Shown in pieces: positions 11,259-21,295 of a stretch of DNA of 64,000 nucleotides. The notes under the pieces were generated by a model. It did no database searches and had not been told where the DNA came from. It worked only from the letters and a program-made list of their open reading frames with translations. Source of the stretch: Phallus indusiatus (Eukaryota > Basidiomycota > Agaricomycetes > Phallales > Phallaceae); the NCBI GenBank assembly GCA_027605045.1, contig JAQFWX010000023.1:186001-250000 (forward strand), in the 5' to 3' direction. Each line of letters opens with the position of its first letter. The first letter of the stretch is position 1. A program made the position numbers and the translations under genes.

Positions 11259-12953
11259 GTTCGTCGAATGTAACGGAGAATATTAAATGAGGAGATTAAG
11301 CGAAAACGCCGAGAAAAAAAGAAAGAGAGGGATGGTGGAAGAAAGACGTCGGGCCAAGAGCTGGTTGGGAGTAGTGGAGCTAGTGAAGAGCGACCTCGTT
11401 ACTATTACTTAGTGACTTGGTGACTGGTAACGCCGCGAATTTCAAGAGATTATCGACCAAAAAAGACGATTTGATTTCCTTTTTATTCCTTGCCTCTCAA
11501 CGTGTTTTCCGCCAAGAAGACACTACAAGAGCACTTCCTAATCCGGAAAGGACCTGCAAGCCAATTTTTTCCTCCAAAATGAAGTTCAATGCAATGAAAT
11601 AAAGAGGGAAAGGAAAGAGGAAGAGAGAGAACGAGAAGGAGTGAGAGAGAGATTAAAGTTCAACGTCAGGCTTATGGAGCATATTTTGGCACTGGCAGGA
11701 CTCTCTTGGCCCTTGGCCGGGTTTTTCCGGCCGGCAATGCAAGGCTTTGACGCACGTCTCTCGCACTAACTTGCATCAAAAATAAGCTCAGATCTAGTTT
11801 GCTTTTCGTGCACTGAACGGACCAGCCAACTGAACAACTTTTTCTTGCTGAAGTTTTGTTGCTTGTCAGGTACTCCGAAAATCTCTTGCCGTCTCGGTGT
11901 CGCAACGCCAATTCAGCCTTGGCCACTTGGCCACTTGGCTGCTGCTTGGCATCTTGCCACAGTCACATATGCATCGCATGCTTCGTCGGCGCTTCCCTCA
12001 TGGTCTGTGCACGCAGCTCGCTGTTTTCATATATAAGGCCTCTCCGCTCCATCGTCTGGTTTTTCCTCAGAACATACTCAGCTAGGATCTATTCTATAGA
12101 AACTAACTCGAGTCTCGCATGTTTAAACGTGCCACAACCTTCTTGTCCATGAGATGACATCGCGTGCTCCTCCGTCACACCGAGAATGCTGCCTCTCTTG
12201 AGGTTCGAGGACGTCGGCTTCCGGAAACGCTCCTTTCTTTTAAAGGAGTTTTGACCGGCTGGCCAACGGTTGGAGTATGGGTCTGATGGATTATTATTGT
12301 ACATACACATTGTTTTTCTTGACTAATGGGAATAATAAAGTTTTCTCTTCTGATTTTTAAACTGGGGGGGGGTTTGACTCAAACCACGGTGGTATGTCAG
12401 CGTATACTGGATCATTGTTTTAATAATGTATCGTGGAGTATCAATTTAAGAGATGGACGTCAGAAGAGTAATCAATTCTATAATGAAAGCTCGTCTAGTC
12501 TCGGACGTGCTTTACGAGAACATGCACAACTGTACCTTTCCGCTCATCATCATCACCATAGACATATAAGACTGCACGCTTTGTATTCTTTACGAATGGT
12601 TTGTATGCTTAAAAATGAAAGATTTAAGAGGCCTGTGCTGTCTCAAGTGGAAACGTTCGCTCCATGTCTTTCATCATGATATGAGAGTTACCTTTTTTCT
12701 TCCATACAAAACCTCGCAGGCCCAGAAATAATGGTCTGCGAAGCAAGTCTTATAGTTTTTGGCTGCCGCACCGAAGGCAAAATCATGACGTGACAATGTC
12801 AACCAGCGGCCTTGAAACGAGTCGCTCTTGCACTCCTCAGGCTGACATAACAACAATTTATGTCTAAGGGAATATCATCCAAACTCTTGGTGACTAAATA
12901 AACTACTGTCAATATGTGGATTTTAGAGAAGCTCGAGACTCGGATTCGCAGGT

Positions 12954-12971
12954 CAAGTACAAGTACAAGTA
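12954..12971. repeat. short tandem repeat, (CAAGTA)x3
   Basis: Three perfect copies of CAAGTA. Simple repeat with no evident function. Confidence 0.9.
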
Positions 12972-13129
12972 ACGTCGTTGCTCAATACGACAAGACAATA
13001 TTGTTGCTTTCAACTACAGACTCAACTTGCCACTGGGATTCCAGATATATTAACTAGGAGAGCTCGTTAGTTCACCCAATGAAGGCCACAGCCTAAGCAT
13101 ACATGTATTTCGCGTTATTGACGATATTT

Positions 13130-13290
13130 ATATTGCCAGCTATGAATGATGTGAATGAATCAGTATTGTTATCTTTCGTTCCACTTCCAGGAGTTACAGA
13201 GCTTTTGGTCGATTCATTCTGGATAATGTACACTTTTTTCCTTCTGTGTCAGATGGGTGCCATGTTCATATCTAGTCAAGTTTGAGTAGG
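13130..13290 (-). pseudogene. possible relic of a beta-trefoil lectin-like gene (exon 2)
   Basis: On the minus strand the sequence after CTAG near 13275 resembles the exon 2 start of the intact gene at 15800-16356. Both read ACACAGAAGG/ACAAAAGAGT-like sequence followed by GTGTACATTATCCAGAAT (VYIIQN here, VYTIQN in the intact gene). The conserved Trp at the exon start and the VYIIQN block lie in different frames, and no matching first exon with an MSF/MSY start is visible. It is therefore read as degenerate. The match is short and could be chance. Confidence 0.35.
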
Positions 13291-14502
13291 AGTGGGACAA
13301 AGTTTGGCATCCTGCTAGTATTTGATCAAATAAAAGCCAACACAAAGCTCTCCTCTCGGGCCAGTGGTGTTCAGTTTTCCGAGAACATCCAAAAAGATGT
13401 GATTGTGATAAACCCAGGAGGCAAAGACCGAAAATTATTGTAAATCGGAACACTTTTTGAATAAGGAAAGTTCTACTGAGAAAGAACTATTGGGTAACGG
13501 TTATACCAGCTTATTTAAAAGTTAACCTTCCGAGCGGCTTGAGGAGGGAATACGTAAGGGCGGGGTTCACTTGTGATATTATGCACCGAAGTATGGTGAG
13601 AGAGCAAGATGAATAGATTATGAATTCGTAACAGGTGTTTAGTGAACGAATGTGCGAGGTTTACCTTTGAATGCGGAAGACTGTAGTTGATACTGCCGCC
13701 AGGGAATTCGAAGGAAGTCGGACTTTAGAGAATATAATCACTGCTGAAAACACCGTTTGGTAGTTCCATATCTCACTAATAACGCCATAGATAATAAATT
13801 ACAGGGACTCACTCTGTCTCAAATTTACATAAAGGCGACCAAATGAATAGAAACCATGAGATCGAACTAAAAATTCTCGACGAACCACGGCCCACGAATT
13901 CTCGTGCTTTTAGTATACTGTATAATTTTGGCATTACTCGAGAAATCGAAAATGAATGAAAGCTCTTCCATCTGTCATAACGACACGTGCCATTTATCAA
14001 AAAAACTCATCACAAAAAACCATGTTGTTAATGATGTGCATCAGTGTGTGCGATATGTCATTTTTTATGCCATAGGTGTTCCATGTATTCAATTAAGCAT
14101 CATATGTCCCGATACATTGAATTCGATGTCTTCCCACCTTTGTGTGCAAGATTTTGCGAGCGGCTAAGACGCCAATCTGTTCCTTCCACAAATTCCATTC
14201 AATTTATTTCACATTCAGGTTATATAATAGCATGAGACTGAACAAAATTACCCCAACGAGTGGCTGTGCTAATGGAAATGTTTCACTGGCTCCTGGGCAT
14301 CACAAGAGACACGAGCCAGACCGAGTCGGACTATTGAGGTGAACGGCTACAACGGGATTATACAATGAGCGACGCCTTCGTACAATTTCGAAACCGTTTG
14401 AGTAGGATATCTCTTCTTAATTAATGACTCAAGCGGTCCCTAACTATTACTTGAGCCGATTCACGAGGCTTGCCGCTCACAGACGTTGCTGTCAGTGCAG
14501 TG

Positions 14503-14509
14503 TATAAAA
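14503..14509 (+). promoter_or_regulatory. TATA box of the 14584 beta-trefoil gene
   Basis: TATAAAA 75 nt upstream of the ATG. The other two genes of the cluster have the same box at 59-66 nt upstream, which supports it as a real core promoter element. Confidence 0.65.
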
Positions 14510-14583
14510 CCTACATGTTAGTATGAACAGGATCGATATCATCCTACTGAATACCTACCCTAACACTGATACTCACCACGACC

Positions 14584-15201
14584 ATGTCTTATAACGGCCT
14601 CTATACCATCTCCTTCGACCGTAAAAGCTCCCTCGCAAGTGTCGATGTTCTCGGATTCGACGTCTCTGTCGGCAATTCAACCACTGTTCTAAGAGCCACT
14701 CTTGGGCCCCAATCCGTCGGCCTCGGGCTTGTCGACCAAAATAAACCAAACTCGTTACAGGCGGTTAGTGAGACGCATAATTGGCAAATAATTCGTAGCA
14801 CCTAATCGTTTTTCTTCTAGTGGAGCATTCGTCTCATTGATAACGTTGATACAAACTTATACACGATTCAGAATGCGTACACTGGAGCCTACCTGATGCC
14901 TCAAGCAGACAGTGGAACATTCACCTACGGAACCGATCCATTCAAGTGGTTGATCACCAATGACAAAAAGTATAGGGAACTTGAATCAGCTATTTCCTAT
15001 GCTTAATATTGACCATTGAAACGCAGAATACAAACAACTACAACGCCCGTCATGACCTGGGTGACGTCCAGTGATTTTAAGGTAACGAATGAATGACAAC
15101 GATAGATTACATTCTAAGCTGAAAGTGAGATTTAGAGTGTAAACCTTCAGTCCGGTGGTGACCCCAAAGCGGCCTGGGATATCCAGCCTATCGTAGGTTG
15201 A
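14584..15201 (+). CDS. ricin-B-like beta-trefoil protein 1
   Basis: Small cytoplasmic-type beta-trefoil protein (no signal peptide) of 149 residues. Fungal members are sugar-binding lectins or cysteine/serine protease inhibitors with defence roles; which applies here is unknown. Exons are 14584-14763, 14821-14969, 15027-15081 and 15136-15201, all GT..AG, and the four sum exactly to 150 codons. The product starts MSYNGLYTISFD. Exon 2 opens WSIRLIDN and has LYTIQNAYTGAYLMPQ and FKWLITND; the last exon ends AAWDIQPIVG. The recurring W-x-I pattern marks the three trefoil repeats. The ATG lies in an ACC-ATG context with a TATA box upstream. The next paralogue (minus strand) converges on it. Confidence 0.85.
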
Positions 15202-15799
15202 TCAGCGGTGATGGAATAACCAGGTTCAACCCTACGAAATGTTTTCTTGGAGTAAATCGAGATCGATTTCTTTGTTTCTTATTTGACAATACAATTTTTG
15301 TTTTTGGGGTATACATATACGAGGTATGAAGCACTCAAGCGTGATGTAATTAAAGGTGACAGAATGAATGAAATGGTTTGTTCAGCATTTAACTGGCTCA
15401 AGCTGATCAAAAATATTGGGTGTTTAGAAAAGCGCAGCCTCGTAAAACTACAGGACGTCCATGAGCCAATCACCAAAAGAAGTACATCAATGATCTGAGT
15501 TTCTGCTCTGAAGCACATGGATTGCTGGACACGGTAAGCGCATATCATGATGGTTATGAATAGCTCCTTTGACCTACCGGAGCACTCAAAACAACTTACC
15601 TTTAAACGTCGATCAGAGTTGCTGAAATACTTTGACATATTTCGAGACTCGCGGAAGATTCAGACAAAATTTTTCATTGCCAAGCACTACCAAAAACACA
15701 TCTATCTCCAAGAAATGTTTATCATCGGGATTGCAAGCCCTAGCCGACAATTTACAATGGAATGTCGCGGTTATCTCAGCCTGCCCACATTTGATGTGA

Positions 15800-16356
15800 T
15801 TAATCCGAGACGGACTTGAGATTCCAAGTGTCGTAAGATGAAGAGGCAGCTCCCATGACGAACTGGAGTGTTACGGTTTCAGCTTCTCAAACAAAAAAAA
15901 GAAAACATGAACTTGATCACCTTGAAACCAGAATCGGGAATCCAGTGAGAGGTTGGACTGTTCGATATCCTATCAAAGTTGGAGTTAGATTCATTCAAAG
16001 CGATAAAGCTAAAACATATCGATACTTTGTCCCTTTGAGGTTGTTGATGGTCCATGCATACGGATTGATGTCATAAGTGAGGCGGTTGAACCCGGGAATG
16101 ACGTAGGCACCGGTCACTCCGTTTTGGATAGTGTACACGTTTGACTCTTTTGTGCCAGATATAGGCTGGATATACCACTAGAATGCTGAAGTTAAACCGC
16201 AAGACTTATGGCAAATGGTTCTGAACGAACTTTCGTACGTTTTCCCTCAGTCGATTTAGTGATGTCGACGCCGTTATCGCCAAAAGCAGCGACAGCAAGT
16301 TGAGGGGTGTTTACCTCAATGTGGTAATAACCGGGACAAAGAGGAATAAAAGACAT
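15800..16356 (-). CDS. ricin-B-like beta-trefoil protein 2
   Basis: A 129-residue paralogue on the minus strand whose exons are too short to appear as long open frames. Exons (minus) are 16356-16231, 16177-16026, 15969-15921 and 15862-15800, all GT..AG, summing exactly to 130 codons. It starts MSFIPLCPGYYHIEV. Exon 2 opens with WYIQPI and has VYTIQNGVTGAYVIPG and YAWTINNLKG; exon 3 has WIPDSGFK; the last exon ends YDTWNLKSVSD. Layout and motifs match gene 14584 exon by exon (WVTSSDFK and AAWDIQPIVG there). No signal peptide. The TATA box sits 58 nt upstream of the ATG. The ligand is unknown. Confidence 0.85.
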
Positions 16357-16413
16357 GATTGATGAACTTTGGAATAATACCGTGAAGAATATGCTTTAAT
16401 ACAACTACCGGGG

Positions 16414-16420
16414 TTTTATA
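16414..16420 (-). promoter_or_regulatory. TATA box of the 16356 beta-trefoil gene
   Basis: TATAAAA on the minus strand, 58-64 nt upstream of the start codon. Position and sequence match the boxes of the two plus-strand paralogues. Confidence 0.65.
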
Positions 16421-17388
16421 CAACCGAAAACTTAAGAAATATAGAACGGAGCTCGCTTATGGCAAGACCAGTATCATTACGCGACGAGGTCGAATTGGAT
16501 AGATACTGAATGCGGCGTGTCAATCAAGGATGGCTCATCGTTCAGTATTTGAATATGACACAGTGGAATGAATAATGACAATGTGGGATTTTGGATCGAA
16601 GTTTGAATAATGGTTGGAGACATCGTGATTTGAGTTCTTTTGGCGGTACTAAAGAATGGCGTTCATACTGTTAGTGACCTTGCTGTTCGTGCCACAGGTA
16701 AGAAAATGTAGTTGATCGGGAGAATCCCCGGGTGCCGATGTTGTCGCAATAAAAGTGCTGGCACCGGATGTTCTGTATTACTGACACCTCGGACGGTTGA
16801 TGTTTAGGTTGAAAAAATTGATTTTAATGTATGTAATTTATTTATTACTCTTTCATTGGGTTGTGTAATAATAGCAGTTCGGTGGTAATGAAGCCTTGCA
16901 CAGTACTGTAGTAATTGTGCACAATGACGGTACTAAAATAGCGTCCTTGTATCATCATGCTAATATCAGTCATTTTTATACTCCACTCCACTCCTACCAG
17001 CGTGATAAATGCACCCGAAGTATATGCGGGACGAGATCAAATAGGTTTTGATGTCTTTGAAATCTTATTCCGCATATATCCAAGGGCATGAGGTCGAATT
17101 TATTTATGCCATCTCTAATGTTTATAAGACTGGGTGACTGTGTTAAATGAGTTTTCTCGTATCATTGGTTCCCGTTGTCCAGTACTCAATGGCGAAGAAC
17201 GGTGATAACTTCGGTGTTACACTTTGCATTTGCAGTCATTTCATTGAGTGATGTAAACATCTTACTCACAATCTATACTGTGCCGACCCATTCAGTAGTA
17301 AGCCAGATGATACCCACATTATTCAGTTGCACCTCCAACTAATGAAGGTGTCTTATGACTTGCCAGCTTTGATAATAGCGCAAGTTTC
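16421..17388. other. shared upstream region of two divergent beta-trefoil genes
   Basis: About 1 kb between the TATA boxes of the minus-strand gene at 16356 and the plus-strand gene at 17455. No open frame of note. It is a bidirectional upstream region that could carry common control sites, but I see no repeated motif I can defend. Confidence 0.4.
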
Positions 17389-17396
17389 TTATAAAA
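17389..17396 (+). promoter_or_regulatory. TATA box of the 17455 beta-trefoil gene
   Basis: TTATAAAA about 60 nt upstream of the ATG, equivalent to the boxes at 14503 and 16414. Confidence 0.65.
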
Positions 17397-17454
17397 ACAC
17401 ATCAGTTTTGGCAGGTGAAGCTTGAAGATCCAGGATTGATACTCATTTACGATC

Positions 17455-18028
17455 ATGTCTTTTAATGGTATTTACACCATCTCCTACAACCACGCGGGCT
17501 ATAGCCTAAATGTCACATATGATCCGCAGAGCACCACGATTCAGCTGAAAGACGCGCTGAAAGACGCCAACAAAACAAACCTCTCACAGAACGTTAGTGG
17601 TATGCAAAGTAATTGATCATCGTTTGTCTGATTCTTTTATTTAAAGTGGTATATTCGTCCTATCCATAACCTCGGAGACAACGTCTTTACTATCCAGAAT
17701 CTGTCCACTGGAGCGTACCTTTACCCTCAAGGCACCTCTGAAGGATTCCGCTACCAATTCAATCCATTCGTCTGGTCCATCGTCAATAGACAGTAGGGCT
17801 CCGTCAATCAGAGTTTATCTTATATCTGATATCGTTTTCTATAACGCAGGATCCGAACAGTGCAAACGAGCTCCCTTGGGTGGGTAGCGAGCAATGACTC
17901 GAAGGTGATAGCCCATCCCAGTGGTGTTTTGAATTTGATAACTGGAAATCTTTATGTAGAGAGTTGAACTTACTCACGGTACGGCCACCACCTGGAAGAT
18001 CCAAGCTACTGTGGGACAGGGAGTTTGA
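17455..18028 (+). CDS. ricin-B-like beta-trefoil protein 3
   Basis: A 135-residue paralogue. Exons 17455-17592, 17647-17792, 17850-17904 and 17960-18028 sum exactly to 136 codons. It starts MSFNGIYTISYNHAGYSL. Exon 2 opens WYIRPIHNLG and has VFTIQNLSTGAYLYPQ and FVWSIVNR; exon 3 has LGWVASNDSK; the final exon has HGTATTWKIQATVGQGV. Without the third intron the frame would hit a TGA at 17965-17967. Splicing at GTGATA...TGTAG removes this and restores the W-x-I repeat seen in the paralogues, so the gene is intact. Its 3' part and downstream flank are duplicated as a pseudogene at 35.6 kb. No signal peptide. Confidence 0.85.
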
Positions 18029-19078
18029 TCAGAACGCCGTTCATTGGTGGACTTGCTAAATATGAGATTGAGTTCTAACAAATTTTTTCTTGGAGTAAGC
18101 CGAGAATCGGTTGTTATATTCATCTTGAACAATAAATGTCTGACTTGAGATATACAAAGATACACGCGAAATGGATGGGTCGCTCAGGGTACCGAAGGCA
18201 GATTGTCAATTACCGTGCTAGTGGGGTTTAGGGTGTCTTAAAGACCTGAGAATATAGAATGTCAATTCAACAACAGTTTTAATTTCCATCCAAATTCAAG
18301 TAACTCATCTGTTAAATGAGAAGAACAAAAAAAAGACGCACCTTTGTGAGTACGTGACATCGTAAAATTCCTTTCAACGGCGGAAACAAACCCCCATTCA
18401 GTGGTCTGTGTCAAAAATCATTGAGAAATGGTACCCTATGGGACATCAAAAATCTGTGGGATTAATTCAGATTCGATGAAATTTACTTATTGCACAGATT
18501 CTGGAGTATTCAGCTTAAGGCCCAAGACGGGTATTACCCGTGGGTACGGGTACCCGTACCGTGTAATATTTTTACCTCAAGACGTCTTCATCTAGTTGTG
18601 TTCCAAAGGACTCTCGCCGACATGGTGCATTGGCGTAACATCTTCCATATACGCATTCTCAATTCTGCATCCAAAGTTAGCTTCGGTCCCGAGAATACTG
18701 GACCGGAGAACATCTATCAAACGGTCTCGAATCTGAACCGAACTTTTGTTAAACTATAATTACTTAACCTAAGATAGATTCATGAACTAAATTTTATATT
18801 CACAATGGTTTAGGGAGACGAACTTGAATGTATCCCGCCACCGTTGAATTCAGATGCCCCTCATCCACATAGGTTAATACTTCAAATTGCAACTGTTTAC
18901 AACGTGTATCGTACTGGGGCAGAAAGAAATATTGTGGTATCATTGTCAGCTCAGCAGACCTCAGCGTTCAACCGTAGCTGCATGAAACGCACAACACCAT
19001 AACCTTAAATACATTATTTCTTACTACAATCATGATACGAAACTAGGCACTAGTTCCGGACTATGAAGAGCGAATTAT
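18029..19078. other. intergenic; 3' flank duplicated elsewhere
   Basis: The first 120 or so bases (to about 18150) are also found downstream of the pseudogene at 35.6 kb, so the duplication included the 3' flank. Beyond that there is no gene, only the palindrome at 18543-18560. Confidence 0.5.
18543..18560. repeat. perfect 18-bp palindrome
   Basis: GGTACGGGTACCCGTACC reads identically on both strands. It is preceded by a second near-palindrome (ACGGGTATTACCCGT, about 18527-18541). The TACGG/CCGTA words recall those in the MITE at 6517-7252, but no TIRs or duplication are visible here. Confidence 0.8.
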
Positions 19079-20730
19079 TTAGTTGTATTGAGAGAGAAAT
19101 GAGGCGAGACCACGTACGGGAATTGGCATTCGCAAGCAGTAAAATTTACCGCGATGGTCGTGAATAGTTGCATGCTTATTCCACCCACTAGGACAACGCC
19201 ACTGATATTCGGTATGATTTTTCTCCCATGGCGTGACGTAGACATAGTTGACAGTTATCTTGAATTCCAGATTTTGCTTCTTGGTTTTCTGCGTTTTTTT
19301 GGTCAGTCTGCGTTTTTCCTTGTCCAGCATTTTCCCATCTTTACCTTTCCATCTGCGTCCTCAGTGGTTCCAAAAGAGCTCTTCAGCGATTCAATTATCC
19401 TTCGGATAGATATGTAGCCTTCTCGGGATCCACCATGCGTGGGAGACGTTGACATCCGGAACACCCACAAGATTAGTTCTGCGGCAGTCTCAGAAGCTCG
19501 GCGCTCGAAAAGAAATGAATCAAAAAGAGGGAAGTTTGATTTTCGTGGAACATAATACGCCATGTCTGTGAGTTTGTTAAGCGCTCTGGCTTCGAAAGGC
19601 ACCAGAACCCGATCACCGCCAGGAAGCTGTAGGCCTTCTGTTGCGACATCCGTCTTAAAGTCTACGTGGAGGACGGGTGCATCATCGTTCCGATCACCAT
19701 GCATCTCGACTAGAACAAGATTCTGTCGCGCGTTGGTGTGCAAGACGCAGTTCGCGATATTCTCGAGGATCCAGGACGCGAATGTGCTCAATTGCGCGGC
19801 GCTCCGGAATAACCTAAAAAATTTCCCGAGTCGTGCATCCTCTTCCTCCTCTAGTTTCTCAGCCATCTCGCGAGCGATGGAGACACTCCGGTAATCAATT
19901 GTCCATTTGTCGGCTGGGCATCGATAAGCGTATTCCAGGTCGTCTGGGGATGGTGCAACAGGGTTCACAGCTACAATGCGGTGCGATATTGTTTCATCAA
20001 GGGAAATAGTGCCTTGTTGGAACATTCTGCTGAGTTCTTGAAGGTGCTCGTAGGTGACGAAGGTGAAAGCCTGCATCCGTTCTTCGCGAGCTTCCTCTGG
20101 CCAGAAGATGGCACGGAACACATCCCTCGCTATTGGACCCAAATCTTGCACTGCAGCGTGAACAAGTACCTCCAAGGCACCATCAATCGTCGTCATATCG
20201 ACCTTGAATATTTTATCTTCCTCTTCTTCAATTTCTGTTGCAGCTTCAGTGGAACCTTCGTCGACGTTTAATCCCTGAAGGAGACACGCTTTCTTCCCTC
20301 TCCATTGACTTAACACGTCTAGCGCTGCCTTCAATGCCGGGCTGAGGTTTTCTTTTCTCTCGGAGCACATCAAGAGGGGTTCCAGGGATGCTGTGAAACC
20401 CTGATACTCGGATTGAAGGGGAAACTTAGTTATTGATCAGCGAGAAATATGGGTTTATGATGAAATGCATACGCCATGTTTAGCTCAGTCTCGTCCCATA
20501 AGGGGAGACCCCACAAAGCAGCATGCCGGACCTTGGCCCACGTTTTGAAGCGGTAAGGGTTGGGGGATGATGCTTGTATAGGAAAGACAGGACCTAGAAG
20601 TAAGTGAGGAATTGGTTCTGATTTGTAGATGTCATAATCGATGAGCACAAATAAGAACGGTCGGTATTCTTGGGAAGATGTCGTTGACTTCGGAAGAGGG
20701 AAGGAAACCTTGTCAAGCGTCGCAGCTGTC
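19079..20730 (-). pseudogene. 3' part of a P-loop protein gene disrupted by a retrotransposon
   Basis: Downstream half of the gene whose 5' half is at 32967-33498; element A sits exactly between them. Minus-strand coding runs from 20730 through LPHLLLGPVFP-like and RHAALWGLPLWDETELNMA segments. It then enters a 356-residue frame (20373-19303) with LSPALKAALDVLSQWRGKK and an acidic region EIEEEEDK. Family-like sequence continues in another frame (19330-19079: WRCPSGW, then HDHRGKFYCLRMPIP). Two frame changes, near 20400-20460 and near 19310, are not explained by an intron I can place; the second is beside an AAAA run. The family is a large Agaricomycete one with no established function that I know. 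Confidence 0.75.
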
Positions 20731-21130
20731 TGTCAGGGTACGCTACCGCGTCCCCTCATTTTTCCTCATTTATTATCATCGGTATATATTTCCCTCTACT
20801 TTATTTATATTTCCCATATATTATCTCCACCCTCCGTTTGCTCCCTCTGTCTCTATTCCACTTTCTCTACTTGCGCGCGTCGCGCGCTCGTACCCGGTGT
20901 GATGCCGTAGGCGTCACGTCGCTTATGTTCGGTTTGGGCGTCTGGCACTTAGCTGTGTCAGGGCCGCACGCCGCGCTATCGTTTTTCATGTATATAGTCG
21001 CTGTCCCTAGAGTGAGGGTCCCTAAGCTTGTTCTCTTAGGATCCCCTCCCTCTAGGTGAGTAGTTAGTTCTCCCCCAATATATTTACCTTAGGATCCCCT
21101 CCCTCTAGTGTGAGCTGAGTAGCCCTAACA
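20731..21130 (+). repeat. 5' LTR of element A
   Basis: 400 bp, TG...CA ends, 399/400 identical to 32567-32966 by eye. It contains a doubled motif AGGATCCCCTCCCTCTAG near its 3' end and the 11-mer AAGCTTGTTCT (21024-21034) that pairs with the PBS position. Confidence 0.95.
21024..21034 (+). promoter_or_regulatory. candidate self-primer segment in the LTR of element A
   Basis: AAGCTTGTTCT is the exact reverse complement of 21133-21143 just downstream of the LTR. In Tf1 the first 11 nt of the transcript fold back on the PBS and prime reverse transcription. The element B LTR carries the same 11-mer. If the model holds, transcription should start at or very near this site. Confidence 0.7.
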
Positions 21131-21132
21131 GT

Positions 21133-21143
21133 AGAACAAGCTT
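21133..21143 (+). promoter_or_regulatory. primer-binding site of element A (self-priming type)
   Basis: AGAACAAGCTT, two bases after the 5' LTR end. It pairs over 11 nt with the LTR segment at 21024-21034. Element B has the same 11-mer at the same spacing. Confidence 0.7.
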
Positions 21144-21295
21144 CTACTCGCAGACTGGTCGTTTCTATCGACACTCGTTATTGAAAAATCGTGCTCGACA
21201 CCGACTATCGTAGTGTCGTATTTTCCCCTCGAGTCCCGTCTATAATCGACCCCTCTGCTCCATCCTAAAACCCTTTTTTCCTTTCTCTCTCTCTC

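Larger units (their letters stand above)
11259..14583. other. long intergenic stretch with short repeats and a possible lectin relic
   Basis: 3.3 kb without a gene I can support. Short frames exist but none has family similarity or clean splice structure. Features noted separately: an 18-bp microsatellite at 12954-12971, a possible beta-trefoil relic near 13130-13290, and the promoter of the 14584 gene at the right end. A CAT-rich tract lies near 12546-12566. Confidence 0.45.

Noticed and set aside
12326..12679. 117-residue frame with His-rich stretch
   Set aside because: Low-complexity translation of a CATCAT/CACCAT tract, with no signal peptide or family similarity.
17965..17967. Premature stop in beta-trefoil gene 3
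   Set aside because: It disappears when the third intron (17905-17959) is spliced as in the paralogues; the final exon then ends with the expected TTWKIQ block.
21131..21147. GTAGAA...TTCTAC hairpin just after the LTR of element A
   Set aside because: A small inverted repeat is present, but it overlaps the 11-nt PBS. The longer pairing with the LTR is the better explanation.
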